Below are positions 1-9,400 of a stretch of 33,114 nucleotides of DNA, piece by piece. The translations under genes and the position numbers were made by a program. Numbering within the stretch: position 1 is the stretch's first letter; each line of letters starts with the position of its first letter. Location of the stretch: positions 13,204 to 46,317 of the forward strand of contig MU632030.1 in assembly GCA_026770615.1 (NCBI GenBank), read 5' to 3'. Below the pieces are notes generated by a model. The model did no database searches. It had not been told where the DNA came from and saw only the letters and a list, made by a program, of their open reading frames with translations. Source of the DNA: Pavlovales sp. CCMP2436. Lineage: Eukaryota; Haptophyta; Pavlovophyceae; Pavlovales.

Positions 1-338
1 ACGCGGAGTCTGTGCGTCTGGCCGGTCAGCGCTGCCTGCGCCTGTGCGGCTGCGATGGCGGCTGGCGGGAGAACGGATGAGAAGAAGGCGGAGTCCTCTG
101 CGACAGCGTAGCCGCCGACGTCCTTGATCGCGCTGGCAAGCGTTTGCACGATCGGATCATGGCGGAAGATCGACTCCTGGTTGCCTGTCCACGCTGCGGC
201 GACGGCAATGTCGCCGTATGCGTCGAGGGGGCCTCCGCGCAGAGTGACGTTCAGCTGCTGTCCTACGAAGGGGGCACATGCAGGACTGTTGCCGGCGATA
301 TAACGTACGTAGCATTCGCGGAACTCTGCATGGCACAT
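1..338 (-). CDS. Partial ORF of unknown function, running off the window
   Basis: I do not recognise this protein. An open frame starts at an ATG at 338 (the frame is open upstream to about 385) and stays open to the window edge, about 112 codons. It begins MCHAEFRECYVRYIAGNS and continues with a soluble, mixed composition containing several Cys, Gly and Pro and an Ala-rich end. The composition looks like real protein rather than a shadow frame. It lies downstream of, and in the same direction as, the LINE 3' end at 589-1662, so it may belong to another retroelement copy or to a host gene whose 3' part lies outside the window. No signal peptide or membrane segment is visible. Confidence 0.4.
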   Translation of the reverse strand, partial: MCHAEFRECYVRYIAGNSPACAPFVGQQLNVTLRGGPLDAYGDIAVAAAWTGNQESIFRHDPIVQTLASAIKDVGGYAVAEDSAFFSSVLPPAAIAAAQAQAALTGQTHRLR

Positions 339-588
339 GTTGGTCTGTTTACCGCCGGGCAAGACAGGTGTAGAGTTTCTCAAATTCTTGTGCTCCTACA
401 AGTGTCCAAGGGTGTGCTTTGGGCGCGGCGCTATTTTTGTCCGTTTGTTGGGTGCGAGCGGCGTGTCGCCTTGTGCGCTGGAGCGTTTGGGAGCTGGGGT
501 CTTTTTGGCGGGGGTGGATTTCTTGCGTATCTGTGCGACCCTTGTTTTTGCTGAGTTTGTCCGCAAAGGCGTCTACGTTATGCGTAGC

Positions 589-1662
589 TTATACATCCTG
601 GGTGTAGATCTGTCGTGGCTGGCTTTGCAGGGGCGTGTGGTTGTTGTCCGACTCATTGTGGTTGTCGGTGTCCTGTGTGTCATCGGGGTCGGCGTGTTTT
701 GAGGTCGGTCCTTTGGTGATTTCGCTACGTTCGACCACTAGGGCTGCTGTCGCATCAGCTAGGAGTACGTCTTGTATGGAGCCGGTCTTGTACTCCCAAT
801 CCTTGTCGCGGATCTTGCATTCCTTTACTAGCTCTTGGGTAGCGATGGAGACGCTTCCGACGTGGGCGTCTGGGTGGCTGAGGGCTGAGTCTGCTATGGT
901 GTTTAGTTCCTGTATTGATATGCTGCCGTTGAAAAGCCGTTTGGCGATTGCGTCGCGCCGTTCGTGGCGTTGTCTGGCTGTTGCTGGGCAGGAGTACATG
1001 ATGTGTTCGACCAAGTTGGTTTCGTCATCTGGTTTGCGGCCTTTCACGAGGCAGAAGGGGCATTTGGTGGAGAGTTTAGGACCACCCTCTGATAGGGTTA
1101 CGTCGAGGAGTTCTGGAATGTCCCTTGCTCGTTCGGTGTTGAACGCCATAGTGCCTGACATGCAGCGCATGTATACGCGTTGGGCAGCCTCTATTCCGAA
1201 GCCGAGGGGAGGTCTCAGGGAGGCCGTTGACTCTTCTGAATAGAGGTCGGTCCGGTCTTGGATGCGGCTGGCGTGTTTTTGTGCGCGTCTATCGCGGTCT
1301 CTGGGGACTTTTTGGATGTGGGCGTGTAGAGCAAGGTTCCATGTCTCTTCTATGACCGCCCGGCGGATAGTGGATGGTGTGTGGTTGATGAAATTCCCGT
1401 CTTTGTCTGTGGCGCTGTACCGTGCTGGTGGCCAGGCGCATGGGCCTAGGTCGTGGAAGGGGGTTTTCTCCTCGACTGCTACTTGACGGGCAGCCCAGTC
1501 GGCGCAAACGTTGAGTGTCACATGGATTGGGTCGAAGGTTTCCAAGGGTGCCGACCCTGCCGTGGGCGCTGGTTCTATCTTAGTAGCCTTGGTGATGTGG
1601 GCTTCGGTATCTATTGAGTCGATTATATAGATTTGGTTGGCTGTGTCTAACGCCAAACCCAC
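589..1662 (-). pseudogene. 3' part of a LINE polyprotein: RNase H remnant and C-terminal CCHC zinc motif
   Basis: A 357-codon open frame ending in TAA. Near its start it has a segment like the last parts of an RNase H domain (IYIIDS, then NVCADWAARQ, resembling the usual NERADxLAR motif). About residues 200-235 hold a zinc-binding signature, CPFC followed by LVEHIMYSC (C-x2-C...H-x4-C), placed where non-LTR retrotransposons carry the C-terminal zinc finger of ORF2. A TAG lies just upstream in frame at about 1672, while another frame carries related-looking coding up to about 1750. I read this as a 5'-truncated, frameshifted copy. Its A-rich coding strand resembles the LINE at 30-33 kb and differs from the GC-rich centre. 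No reverse transcriptase core remains in the window. Confidence 0.65.
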
Positions 1663-1699
1663 GCGCCAAAACTATGGATTTCGTCAGCCGCATAGTAGT

Positions 1700-2640
1700 C
1701 AGTAGCTTGAACCAACCCCAACTGCCCCAAAACATAAACCCAATTTTAGCAATTATAGGACCTAAAACCTAAACCCAATTATTAGCTACAAGGCCATAAA
1801 CACGGATCATCGCGTCGATGATTAATACCCGGAGATCCATCGGCACGCGCGGTGGCGCCCAAGCCAGCGCAGCCGACTAAGGCACGCAGCAGGCAATGGG
1901 CGACGCAGCGCTCAGACCAGCAAAACATTCAGAACAGTCAGACGCCAGCTTGAATCCCTATCAGTAAACATAGAGCTCGCAACTACCGGTCGACGGCACA
2001 CCAACAGACGAACCATGCTCAGCACACGAGCGCATCACCACCAAGTAGAACATCATGATTAAATACGCCCTAATAGATAGGGGGGGGGGGGGGGGGCAAT
2101 TGGAGCGGAAAAGAAAAAATCCCTCAAGCTCTTCATACAGAAATCAGAGCTACACCTAATTGTTGTGCTAGATGCCCAAGTCACGGAAGAGAAGCAACGT
2201 GAATGAAAATCATCTTATCCGCTTTATAACATTTACACAGATTCAGCCAGGTCAAGGAAAAGCAAAGAACTAGGCTGCAAAGCAGGGTGCGCAATCTTCG
2301 TACGAAAACCTCAGAAAGAAGGGGATCTAGCACTCTCGCTCAACAAATTAATCACCGGAAGCGAAATAAACCAGCACTAGGAAGGCAGAATGGTTGCAGG
2401 GGAAATAGCCCTCAACCGGAACACAGACCCACAGGACGCAAGAGGAAATGGAGTAGAAGACACATTATGAATATGCACTTTTTACAACCACTGCGACGAA
2501 GAGGAGCAAATGAACCACTTCCCCCAAATGAGTGACTTTCTCCGGACAAGGCTAAAACAACGCAGACACAGACGATTTTTAGCCAGTACCACACTATAGA
2601 TTTTTCTAATACCACATTATAGCTATAATGTGGCACATTA
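1700..2640. other. Non-coding stretch with a G homopolymer and a perfect palindrome
   Basis: No supported gene. The stretch is AT-richer than its surroundings and may be decayed 5' sequence of the LINE to its left. It contains a run of 17 G at 2080-2096 and a perfect 22-bp palindrome at 2612-2633 (arms CCACATTATAG and CTATAATGTGG). Short CCTAAA-like words near 1755-1785 are too few to be telomeric. Confidence 0.5.
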
Positions 2641-3600
2641 AGATCGCGGCCACATTAGCGCGAGGCACGGCGCGCGAGGGCGCAGCGCGCAAGGAGTGAG
2701 GGTAGAGGCAGCCCGCCTATTCAGCGATTACCCCGCTCGATGAGCGGCTGCCCCACCGCCGCCCCAGTCCGAGTCCGAGCACACCGGCACGCGGTCAGCT
2801 GCCCGCTCCGCCCGCCCCGCGAGCGCCTCGGCGCGCGCGCGGCCCGCAGCCTGAAAGCGCGCGCAGCCGTCGCGCAGCTCGCGCGGTCGAGCACAGATCG
2901 CATCCAGCTGCCCGCCGTCCGAGGTAGCGGAGGTTACGCGCGCGCACCGCGCGCCGTCCGCGCGCTCGCGCGCCCTGCCCGCCGATGCGGCGGCGGCCAC
3001 CTCCTCGTCGCCACCTGCCTGCGCAGGAACGCCCATCGAGGAACGTTGACCTCGCGAGCACGCTGCACGCATTGACCACCGAGCCCTCCGCGGCCGGCCC
3101 TCGAGCGTTCGAAGCTATGCGGGCTGGGCAGCTTGCACAGGCACACGGCCTCGGCAGTCTGCCGGCCTCGCCCTCGATGACGCTCGCAGCCCGCCACGCG
3201 ATGTCGGCGACGGCCGCCTCGGGCATGTCGGTCGTGTGCACCGTTTCGCGCAGGTAGCGCTTGGTGAGCTCCTGCGAGGACGTCGACCGTCCTTGCCTGC
3301 TTAGGCGGGCCCCGGCGCGCGAGGCGCGCGCGGCGCGCGAGCCGCGCGAGCTGCGTGGCAGCAGGGCGCGCATCGGGGAGCGCGCGCGGGCGCGCGGAGC
3401 TTGTGCGCCATAGCGAGAGGAGGTTCCAAGAGGGACCCTCGTGCGCACCGACGGCGGCGAGTTTTGCGACCGGAGTTGGCCTACGCCACGCGCCGCGAGC
3501 CGCTGCGTGGCGTAGGCCGATCGCGAGCAGCGTAGCGGGCGGCCATCGTGCGGGCTAGGTGCCCTCTTGCGACGTCAGACGGTTTCCCACTGTAGACCTA
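2641..3600. other. Very GC-rich island with only weak ORFs
   Basis: The composition changes sharply at about 2640 to extreme GC with many CGCG words. Long open frames occur on both strands because stop codons are rare. The least unlikely is minus 2795-3448, whose middle (around TKRYLRETVHTTDMPEAA) looks protein-like, but the rest is Arg/Ala-rich filler. I see no recognisable domain and do not call a gene. The island ends close to the hairpin at 3478-3518. Confidence 0.35.
3478..3518. repeat. Perfect 14-bp inverted repeat with 13-nt spacer
   Basis: GGCCTACGCCACGC at 3478-3491 is matched exactly by its reverse complement at 3505-3518, with a GC-rich spacer. It sits at the right edge of the GC island. 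It could be a structured RNA end, a terminator-like fold or a remnant of a small mobile element; nothing in the sequence separates these. Confidence 0.7.
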
Positions 3601-3928
3601 ATCGAGTCTGACTTTTTCAATTTAATTCCGGTGCACACTATTTCTGAATCGATTAGGAAATACGTCATCCCTGGACGGACAGACAGTGGGAGGCGGACTT
3701 TTTGAGCACTTAAAGAAATGGCGGTAAAAAAATGACTGTCCGAGATCCATCTTAGCGCTTCGACGCAGGCTCCGACGCGCTACGCCGAAGTGGGGAACAG
3801 ATCATACATTAATATGTACCAATTATTTTAATACTTCTAAATAATGTAAAGCATCCTCCTCCCCCACTCCGTCGAAGCAGCAAAGGTCTTATTCACCTGC
3901 GGCTGCAATGCCCAACGGAGAAAACCCG

Positions 3929-4387
3929 CTACTCACCAGTAACGGGGCCGATGCAACTGCTATCGCCATCGGAGACCCATTTGCCATCGTCATCGTCAAA
4001 CTCATAGCCATCGGCATACTCATCACCAGTTTCATAGTCATGTTCTCTACCCTTGTCCTCGGCTTTCTCGCCGATTGCGTAGAGCAGAGCACGAGCCGCG
4101 CCGTGTACGCCAGAAACCTCCCCGGGGTCGGACTCCTTGGTGAGCTCTTACGCAGCGGCCTTCGAAGGCGCCGCGTCTTCGAGCGCCATAATGAAGCCAA
4201 ATTCAGACGCATACGCGTAAGCGTGTACACAGACGATCACGAAGGCCAACGCATGGAGCGCACGCCCGCGTACAGCCAGCGGATAGCGCTTGCTGGTGGT
4301 CATGAGGACAAGAAGCGTGGCAACGCGGCGGAGGCAGGCGTCCAGTTGAAACAACTCGAAATCATCGTACGAGTAATCGTCGCCCAT
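3929..4387 (-). pseudogene. Possible small membrane protein, broken by an in-frame TAA
   Basis: From an ATG at 4387 (MGDDYSYDDFELF) an open frame runs through a hydrophobic stretch (about residues 25-70, including LHALAFVIVCVHAYAYA) to a TAA at 4148-4150. Beyond this stop the same frame stays open to 3929 and ends in an acidic tail (DGYEFDDDDGKWVSDGDSS). The Asp/Tyr-rich character on both sides of the TAA suggests one protein with a nonsense mutation or a sequencing error. I do not recognise the family. The opposite strand is also open here, so the call is weak. Confidence 0.3.
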
Positions 4388-4434
4388 CTCGGAGAGCGCG
4401 AAAGCGGCTGTGTTGTCGACTCGTCGTTCGGGCG

Positions 4435-4840
4435 CGTGCAGGGGAACGCGTGCAGGGCGCTGTGCAACATCACATTCGGCACGGATGCGCTGCACGATGC
4501 GCACACACAGTCGGCGGTGGCTGCGGGCGCGCTGCCCCAGATCGTCGCGGCGATGCGCGCGCACCCGGCAACGCATCAGTGCAGGAGAAAGCGTGCAGGG
4601 CGCTGTGCAGCATCACATTCGGCACGGATGCGCTGCACGTTGCGCACGCGCAGTCAGCCGTGGACGCGGGCGCGCTGCTGCAGATCGTTGCGGCGATGCG
4701 CGCGCATTCCACCAATCCAGCACTGCAGACCAAAGCGTGCTGGGCGCTGTGCAACATCACAGCCGGCGTAGATGTGCAGCGCGATGCGCGCGCACAGTCA
4801 GCAGTGGCTGCGGGCGCGCTGCCCCAGATCGACGCGAGCT
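4435..4840 (+). pseudogene. Armadillo-type repeat fragment, three repeats with a frameshift
   Basis: Three consecutive repeats of about 42-47 residues share the pattern K-ACRALCNITFGTDA ... AQSAVAAGALPQIVAAMRAH, the helical packing pattern of armadillo/HEAT repeats (protein-protein interaction scaffolds). The first repeat (about 4441-4566) is in a different frame from the second and third (about 4567-4835). Comparison of the repeat units shows that one base is missing near 4566, so the break is a single-nucleotide deletion. No start or natural end is visible: the 5' side runs into sequence that is more open on the other strand, and repeat 3 ends abruptly near 4835. It is probably a fragment of a larger host armadillo gene. 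Confidence 0.6.
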
Positions 4841-5058
4841 CTGCGCTGCCCATCTCCAAAGAGAGGGATGTGAATGAGAGGAGAATGCCACGCAACGGTT
4901 GCAAGACGAACTGGATCGTCTTCTGGTCATCAGACCGCGAAAACTTTCTTAGCACGAAGACCAGCCGACCAAGGCATAAAGAGAGCGACAACGCAGAACG
5001 GGTCGTCGAGCGTTGAGTGGCGGCAGAGCGCACTCACGCGATGGGCTGCGAGCGCAGC

Positions 5059-5508
5059 CTACAAGAACAGCGTGCTGGCACGTTTGGGTGCGAGAGTCTT
5101 CTTGTGCCCGACCGCGGCACCCACGTAGGCGCACGCGCGGAAGGCTGTCTCCGCGCTCGCGGGTGACGGGCGCGCGATCGCATCAGAGCATGCGCCGCCG
5201 AGTGCCTCGAATGCGAGGTCGATGTGGTCGGCGCAGCAGTCTTCGTGAAAGTAGCTCGTGCTCTCCGGGAGCGCGAGCCACACGCTCGAGTCGACCAGCA
5301 CCTTGCGCGGCCATGGGACGGCGTGGGTCACCGAGCACATGCAAGATAGCAATGCGAGCTCGTGAAGCGCGCCGTCAGCGCCGAGGTTTTCATAGATGAG
5401 CTCGACGAGCCCGGCGTTGGACCAGACAGAGTCGAAGGGTGTGATGGGCATACCGTCGGCCGCCATCATCGGCTCGTTCAGCGCTTGTCCAAGCGCTCCT
5501 TCGGTCAA
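5059..5508 (-). CDS. Hypothetical protein, 149 aa, weakly F-box-like N-terminus
   Basis: The frame starts MTEGALGQALNEPMMAADG and has balanced amino acid use, better than the alternative frames over the same DNA. Residues about 25-65 (SNAGLVELIYENLGADGALHELALLSCMC) have the spacing of an F-box-like helical bundle (Leu-rich, followed by Cys/Trp). That is a resemblance only; I cannot assign a family. It ends at a stop at 5059. No introns or partners are evident. It could also be one exon of a larger gene. Confidence 0.35.
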   Translation of the reverse strand: MTEGALGQALNEPMMAADGMPITPFDSVWSNAGLVELIYENLGADGALHELALLSCMCSVTHAVPWPRKVLVDSSVWLALPESTSYFHEDCCADHIDLAFEALGGACSDAIARPSPASAETAFRACAYVGAAVGHKKTLAPKRASTLFL

Positions 5509-5509
5509 A

Positions 5510-6036
5510 GTCGGAGCGTGTTGAACACGTCAGCCGCGAATCGGTCAAGTCCTGTCCGGAGTAACATGACTTTCTGCGAAGGGAATTGACATATCGTGAA
5601 GGCGGCCCCCGCCACAGCAGCAATAAATGGCGTCCAGGTGTCCATCGGACAGTTCGACAGGAGTGCTCCCTTGGTCGGAAAGATACTCCATGTCGAACAC
5701 GTCCAACTAGCAGTGAGGCGGGGGTATTTTTAGTGGGCATTTATTTTCCGAGAATAAAACATAAATACACATTAGGGGTTCATCAAACTACAAAGACCTC
5801 CCTAGCTACGCAGAATCTGACGGGGCACAATTTCGTTAAAGTGAAAGGTCAAAGTGGACGGAATCCTGGTGAACCACTGACACTGGTTTCGAGGTCTGAA
5901 ACTTAAAGAATTAACTATGCCGGGTAGGGATCTCGCAATAATTACCAAACTTTGAAGGAAGCACTCAACGCAGAATTGAGTTGAGAACAACTTCGATCCT
6001 ATGGTCCAACACCTGATTCTAACAGGAAGTACATAT
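5510..6036. other. AT-rich intergenic DNA
   Basis: No convincing gene. At about 5718-5735 the sequence contains a GGGGGTATTTTTAGT word that resembles one arm of the large hairpin at 6037-6127, so it may be a half-copy of the same small element. Confidence 0.4.
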
Positions 6037-6127
6037 AAACGGCCTCCAAAGTGAGGGTGGTATTTTTAGTACGTGAGTCAAAGTGACTCATGCTAAAAAT
6101 ACTACCCTCACTTTGCGGAGGCCGTTT
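6037..6127. repeat. Long near-perfect hairpin (about 44-bp arms, 3-nt loop)
   Basis: The left arm at 6037-6080 and the right arm at 6084-6127 are near-perfect reverse complements: the outer part pairs AAACGGCCTCC with GGAGGCCGTTT, the middle pairs a GTGAGGGTGGTATTTTTAG segment with its complement, and the apex is TGAGTCA-AAG-TGACTCA. Only a two-base bulge and a few mismatches interrupt it. No matching short direct repeats flank it clearly. It lies about 365 bp past the stop of the RB gene in that gene's direction. A foldback/MITE-type element or a precursor of small RNA are both possible. Confidence 0.85.
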
Positions 6128-6491
6128 TTTGATACTGTAATAATCGACAGAGTCGCCAGTGACGTATTTGTAGGATTTCGAATCACTGACTTTGATCAGT
6201 TAACTAGTTAAGTAGTTGGCTCTGTTCAAATCCCAGTAAAAGCAACATGGACTATTTTTAAAAAATATATAAAATGAAGCTTTAAAGCATATAAGTCGGC
6301 AAATTGAATATGAGCTCGAATTATCTTACTGCGCACGGTGCGTTACGCTGATGTATGTACTGCGCCACGTACTCCTCACTGACCGACCGCCGCAGGCGCC
6401 TCCTCCTCCAGGCGAAGCTGCCGAAGTGCAACTCGACGGCGCGCGTGTTCGCCTTTCGCCGCGCGAGAAGGAGAAGGAGGCAAGGAGCATG
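6128..6491. other. Downstream region of the RB gene
   Basis: AT-rich DNA between the hairpin and the RB stop codon, holding the presumed 3' UTR of the RB gene. No separate gene is visible. Confidence 0.4.
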
Positions 6492-9400
6492 TTATCCGAA
6501 CTCGTCGTCATCGCCGTCTGATGGCTCCGAGTCTGCCACGAGGCTGCGGTCCTCGTCCGCGTCCTCCTCGTCGTCCTCGTCGTCGTCATCGTCCTCGTCG
6601 TCTCCCTCTTGCAACAGCGAGCCTCTGCCCGCACCCGCGCCGAGCGAGCTGCCACCGTTGGCCGACTGATCAAATAATATCATAGGAGAGAATCATAGTA
6701 TCATAGAATATATGATGAATACAGTCTCGCACAAGAAAGGTAGGAGCAGGAGCAGGCGCGAAGAGGGAAAGGGAGGCAGAGCAAGCAGGGCACGGGGGGG
6801 GGACACGGCGCGAGGTGGCGGTCTGATGCGCAGGCGCAGCACGGGCAGGCGGAGGCGGGTGAGGGCTTGGATGCAGGCGTAGGGCGTAGAGCGTGGGGCG
6901 TAGGGCGTGGGGCGTAGGGCGTAGGGCGTGGGGCGCAGGCGCACCGCGTGCATGTCGAGGCAGGTGCGCTTCCCCTCGTCGCCCCACTCGTCCTCCTCCC
7001 CCTCCAGCTCACGCTTGTCGGGCGCGCCCAGCAGCCCCAGCCCATACCCGCCCAGCCGGGCCTCGCCCCTGCGCCCCACCCAGTGCTGCGCAGGGGGCAA
7101 CTCGGCCATGCCGTTCACGCGCCGGTTGATCTTGGCGAGCTCGAGCGCGGGTGAGTGGCCGAAGGAGTAGAGCACGCGCGTGCGCGGGGTGAGGCCCATA
7201 CTCTGAGCAAAGGGGGGGGGGGGAGGCAGGTTGGCAGGTTGGCAGTTGGGCGCGTACAGGCAGCAGGCAGCAGCCAACCTCCAACGGTGGGGCAGCAGGC
7301 AGGTGCGGTGCGGGGGGGGGAGATGCGGCACGCGTACCGCATCTCCCTTAATAATAATAATAGTAGTAGTAGTAGTAGTAGCAGTAGTAGTAGTAGTAAT
7401 GTACCGCTTCGCCTGCATAGTAGTAATAATAATAATAATAATAATAAAAACATAAATATAAATAATAGTAGCAATAATAAGAGTAATAACAACAACAAAA
7501 GTAACAATAAGGAAAAGAAGAAGAAGAAGAAAAAGAAGAAGAAGAAGGAAAAGAAGAAGAAGAAGAAAAAGAAGAAGAAGAAGGAAAAGAAGAAGAAGAA
7601 GAAAAAGTACCACTTCGCCTGCCGCCTGCCGCACGTGTGCGTACACGCCGCCTCCCCCTCCTCCCTCGCACACCACACCACCGCCTGCGAGTGCCTCGGG
7701 CGTGCGCAGGCCCAGCAGAAGGGGCGGCGCGTCCGGCAGCAGGGGGAGGGCGGCGAGGAGGGCGTCCGGAGGCTTGCGCGGCACAGGCGGCGGCGAGAGG
7801 GAAGAGGTGCGGAGCGGCTGCGGGGCAGAGCGCGCCCCCTCGCTTCCCCCCTCGGCGTGCGCGGCGGGGAGGGGGAGGGGGCGGGAGAGCGTGGCGTGGA
7901 GCGAGGGGAGCGAGGCGGGCACGGCGGGCACACGCGCGGACTGCGCCATGCTGTCCGCCTCCATCCTTCCCATCCCCCCCATGGGCAGCGCGGCGTCCCT
8001 CGCCTCCTCGCCGTGGCTGAGCAGCAGCAGCTTTGTCTCGGGCAGGAAGAGAGAGTTGTAAAATTGGATGATGTCCCCCTGCACCTCACATCCCGCACCC
8101 CCAGCCTGTGCCCCCGCCCCCTGTTCCCCCGGTCTGCCCACGGCTGCCATGCTCACGTTGCGTAGCAGGTGCTGCGCGGCGTGCGGCATGCGCTTGTACA
8201 CCTCCACGATGCGCCTGAACGTGACGGGCGACGCCTGCGCCTGCGGCAGAGGATGCGGGTGCACGGGGGGGTTGCACGGGGGGGTCGCTCGGGGGGGTCG
8301 CATGGGTTGGTGCGGGTGCAGGTTTGCAGGGGTGGCGCATTAACACATGCTGCGTGTGACATGTGTGACATGTGCGACATCCCTCGCACACCTGGGTTCA
8401 CTTCTGAGGGATGTCACATAGCAAACAGTGGTAAGACGTGGGTGTCACACACAGCAGGGGGTGTCACACATAGCAGAGGGTGTCACATAGCACAGGCTGT
8501 CACGAGGGTGCCTCTGCTGCACCTTGCACACCACACCTCGCACTGCAGCGAGGTGACCCTCATTATTCTTATTCTTATTCTTATTTTGTTGTTGTTGTTA
8601 TTATTATCACTATTATCACTATACTTATTATTATGCTCTTTTTTATCACTAATATCACTTTTCTTATTATCATTTTCATCGTTGCTATTCTTGTGTTGTT
8701 AATATTATCCCTATTATCACTATTATCATTATAGTGAGTCTTATCGTTAGCTGCTCTTACCTTGCACACCCCGTACACGGTGCAGAGTGAGATCTGGTCG
8801 AGGTGCCGGCCCTCCAGCAGACGCGTGTGCGAGCGGAGCACCTGAAAGGGGGAGGGAGAAGGGGGGTCAGAAGGGCGTGCGATTAATAGTCAAAAATGAG
8901 ATGAGATGAGATTGCGGAGATGGTGCGGTGCGCGTACTGCCTTGAGCACGCGCCAGCACTCGAGCAGCAGCGCCTGCGCCAGCCGCAGCTCCTGGCACAG
9001 CGCGTGCAGCCGCAGCGCCGCGAGGTAGAGCAGCTTCTCCCAGAAGAGCGAGAGCGCCCTATCCCCCTGCCACTGCGCCTGCTGCGCCCTGCCCTGCCTC
9101 TCCAAGTGCGCGCCCGCTCCGAAGCCGCCGCCCTGCCCCCCCTGCCCGGCCGCCGCGTTGGCCGCCTCGACGAGCGCGAAGAGGTTCGAGTCCGCCCGCC
9201 AGACCAGCGCCTCGAGACAGTGGCACTCGATGCGGTGCAGGTGCCGGCGCATGGAGGGGGGAAGGGCGGGAGGCACCTCGCACCGCACGAAGAAATCGAG
9301 CACTGGACGAAGCGCAGATATTGAATATTATATGGGGGGGGGTCGGCGAGGGGGGAATTGGTGCCTTGGGGAAAGAAGAGGGATGAAGAGAAGAGAGCCA

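Noticed and set aside
1735..1785. CCTAAA-like words as telomere repeats
   Set aside because: Only two or three imperfect copies with no regular array.
6200..6240. Possible tRNA T-arm (GTTCAAATCCC)
   Set aside because: The flanking bases do not form the stems of a tRNA cloverleaf.
7155..8165. 336-codon plus-strand frame with long Asn, Ser and Lys runs
   Set aside because: It is the translated microsatellite of the RB intron plus the antisense of RB exon 5.
8355..8505. Short spaced repeats resembling a CRISPR array
   Set aside because: Units vary in sequence and spacing, lie in a eukaryotic intron, and have no cas genes near.
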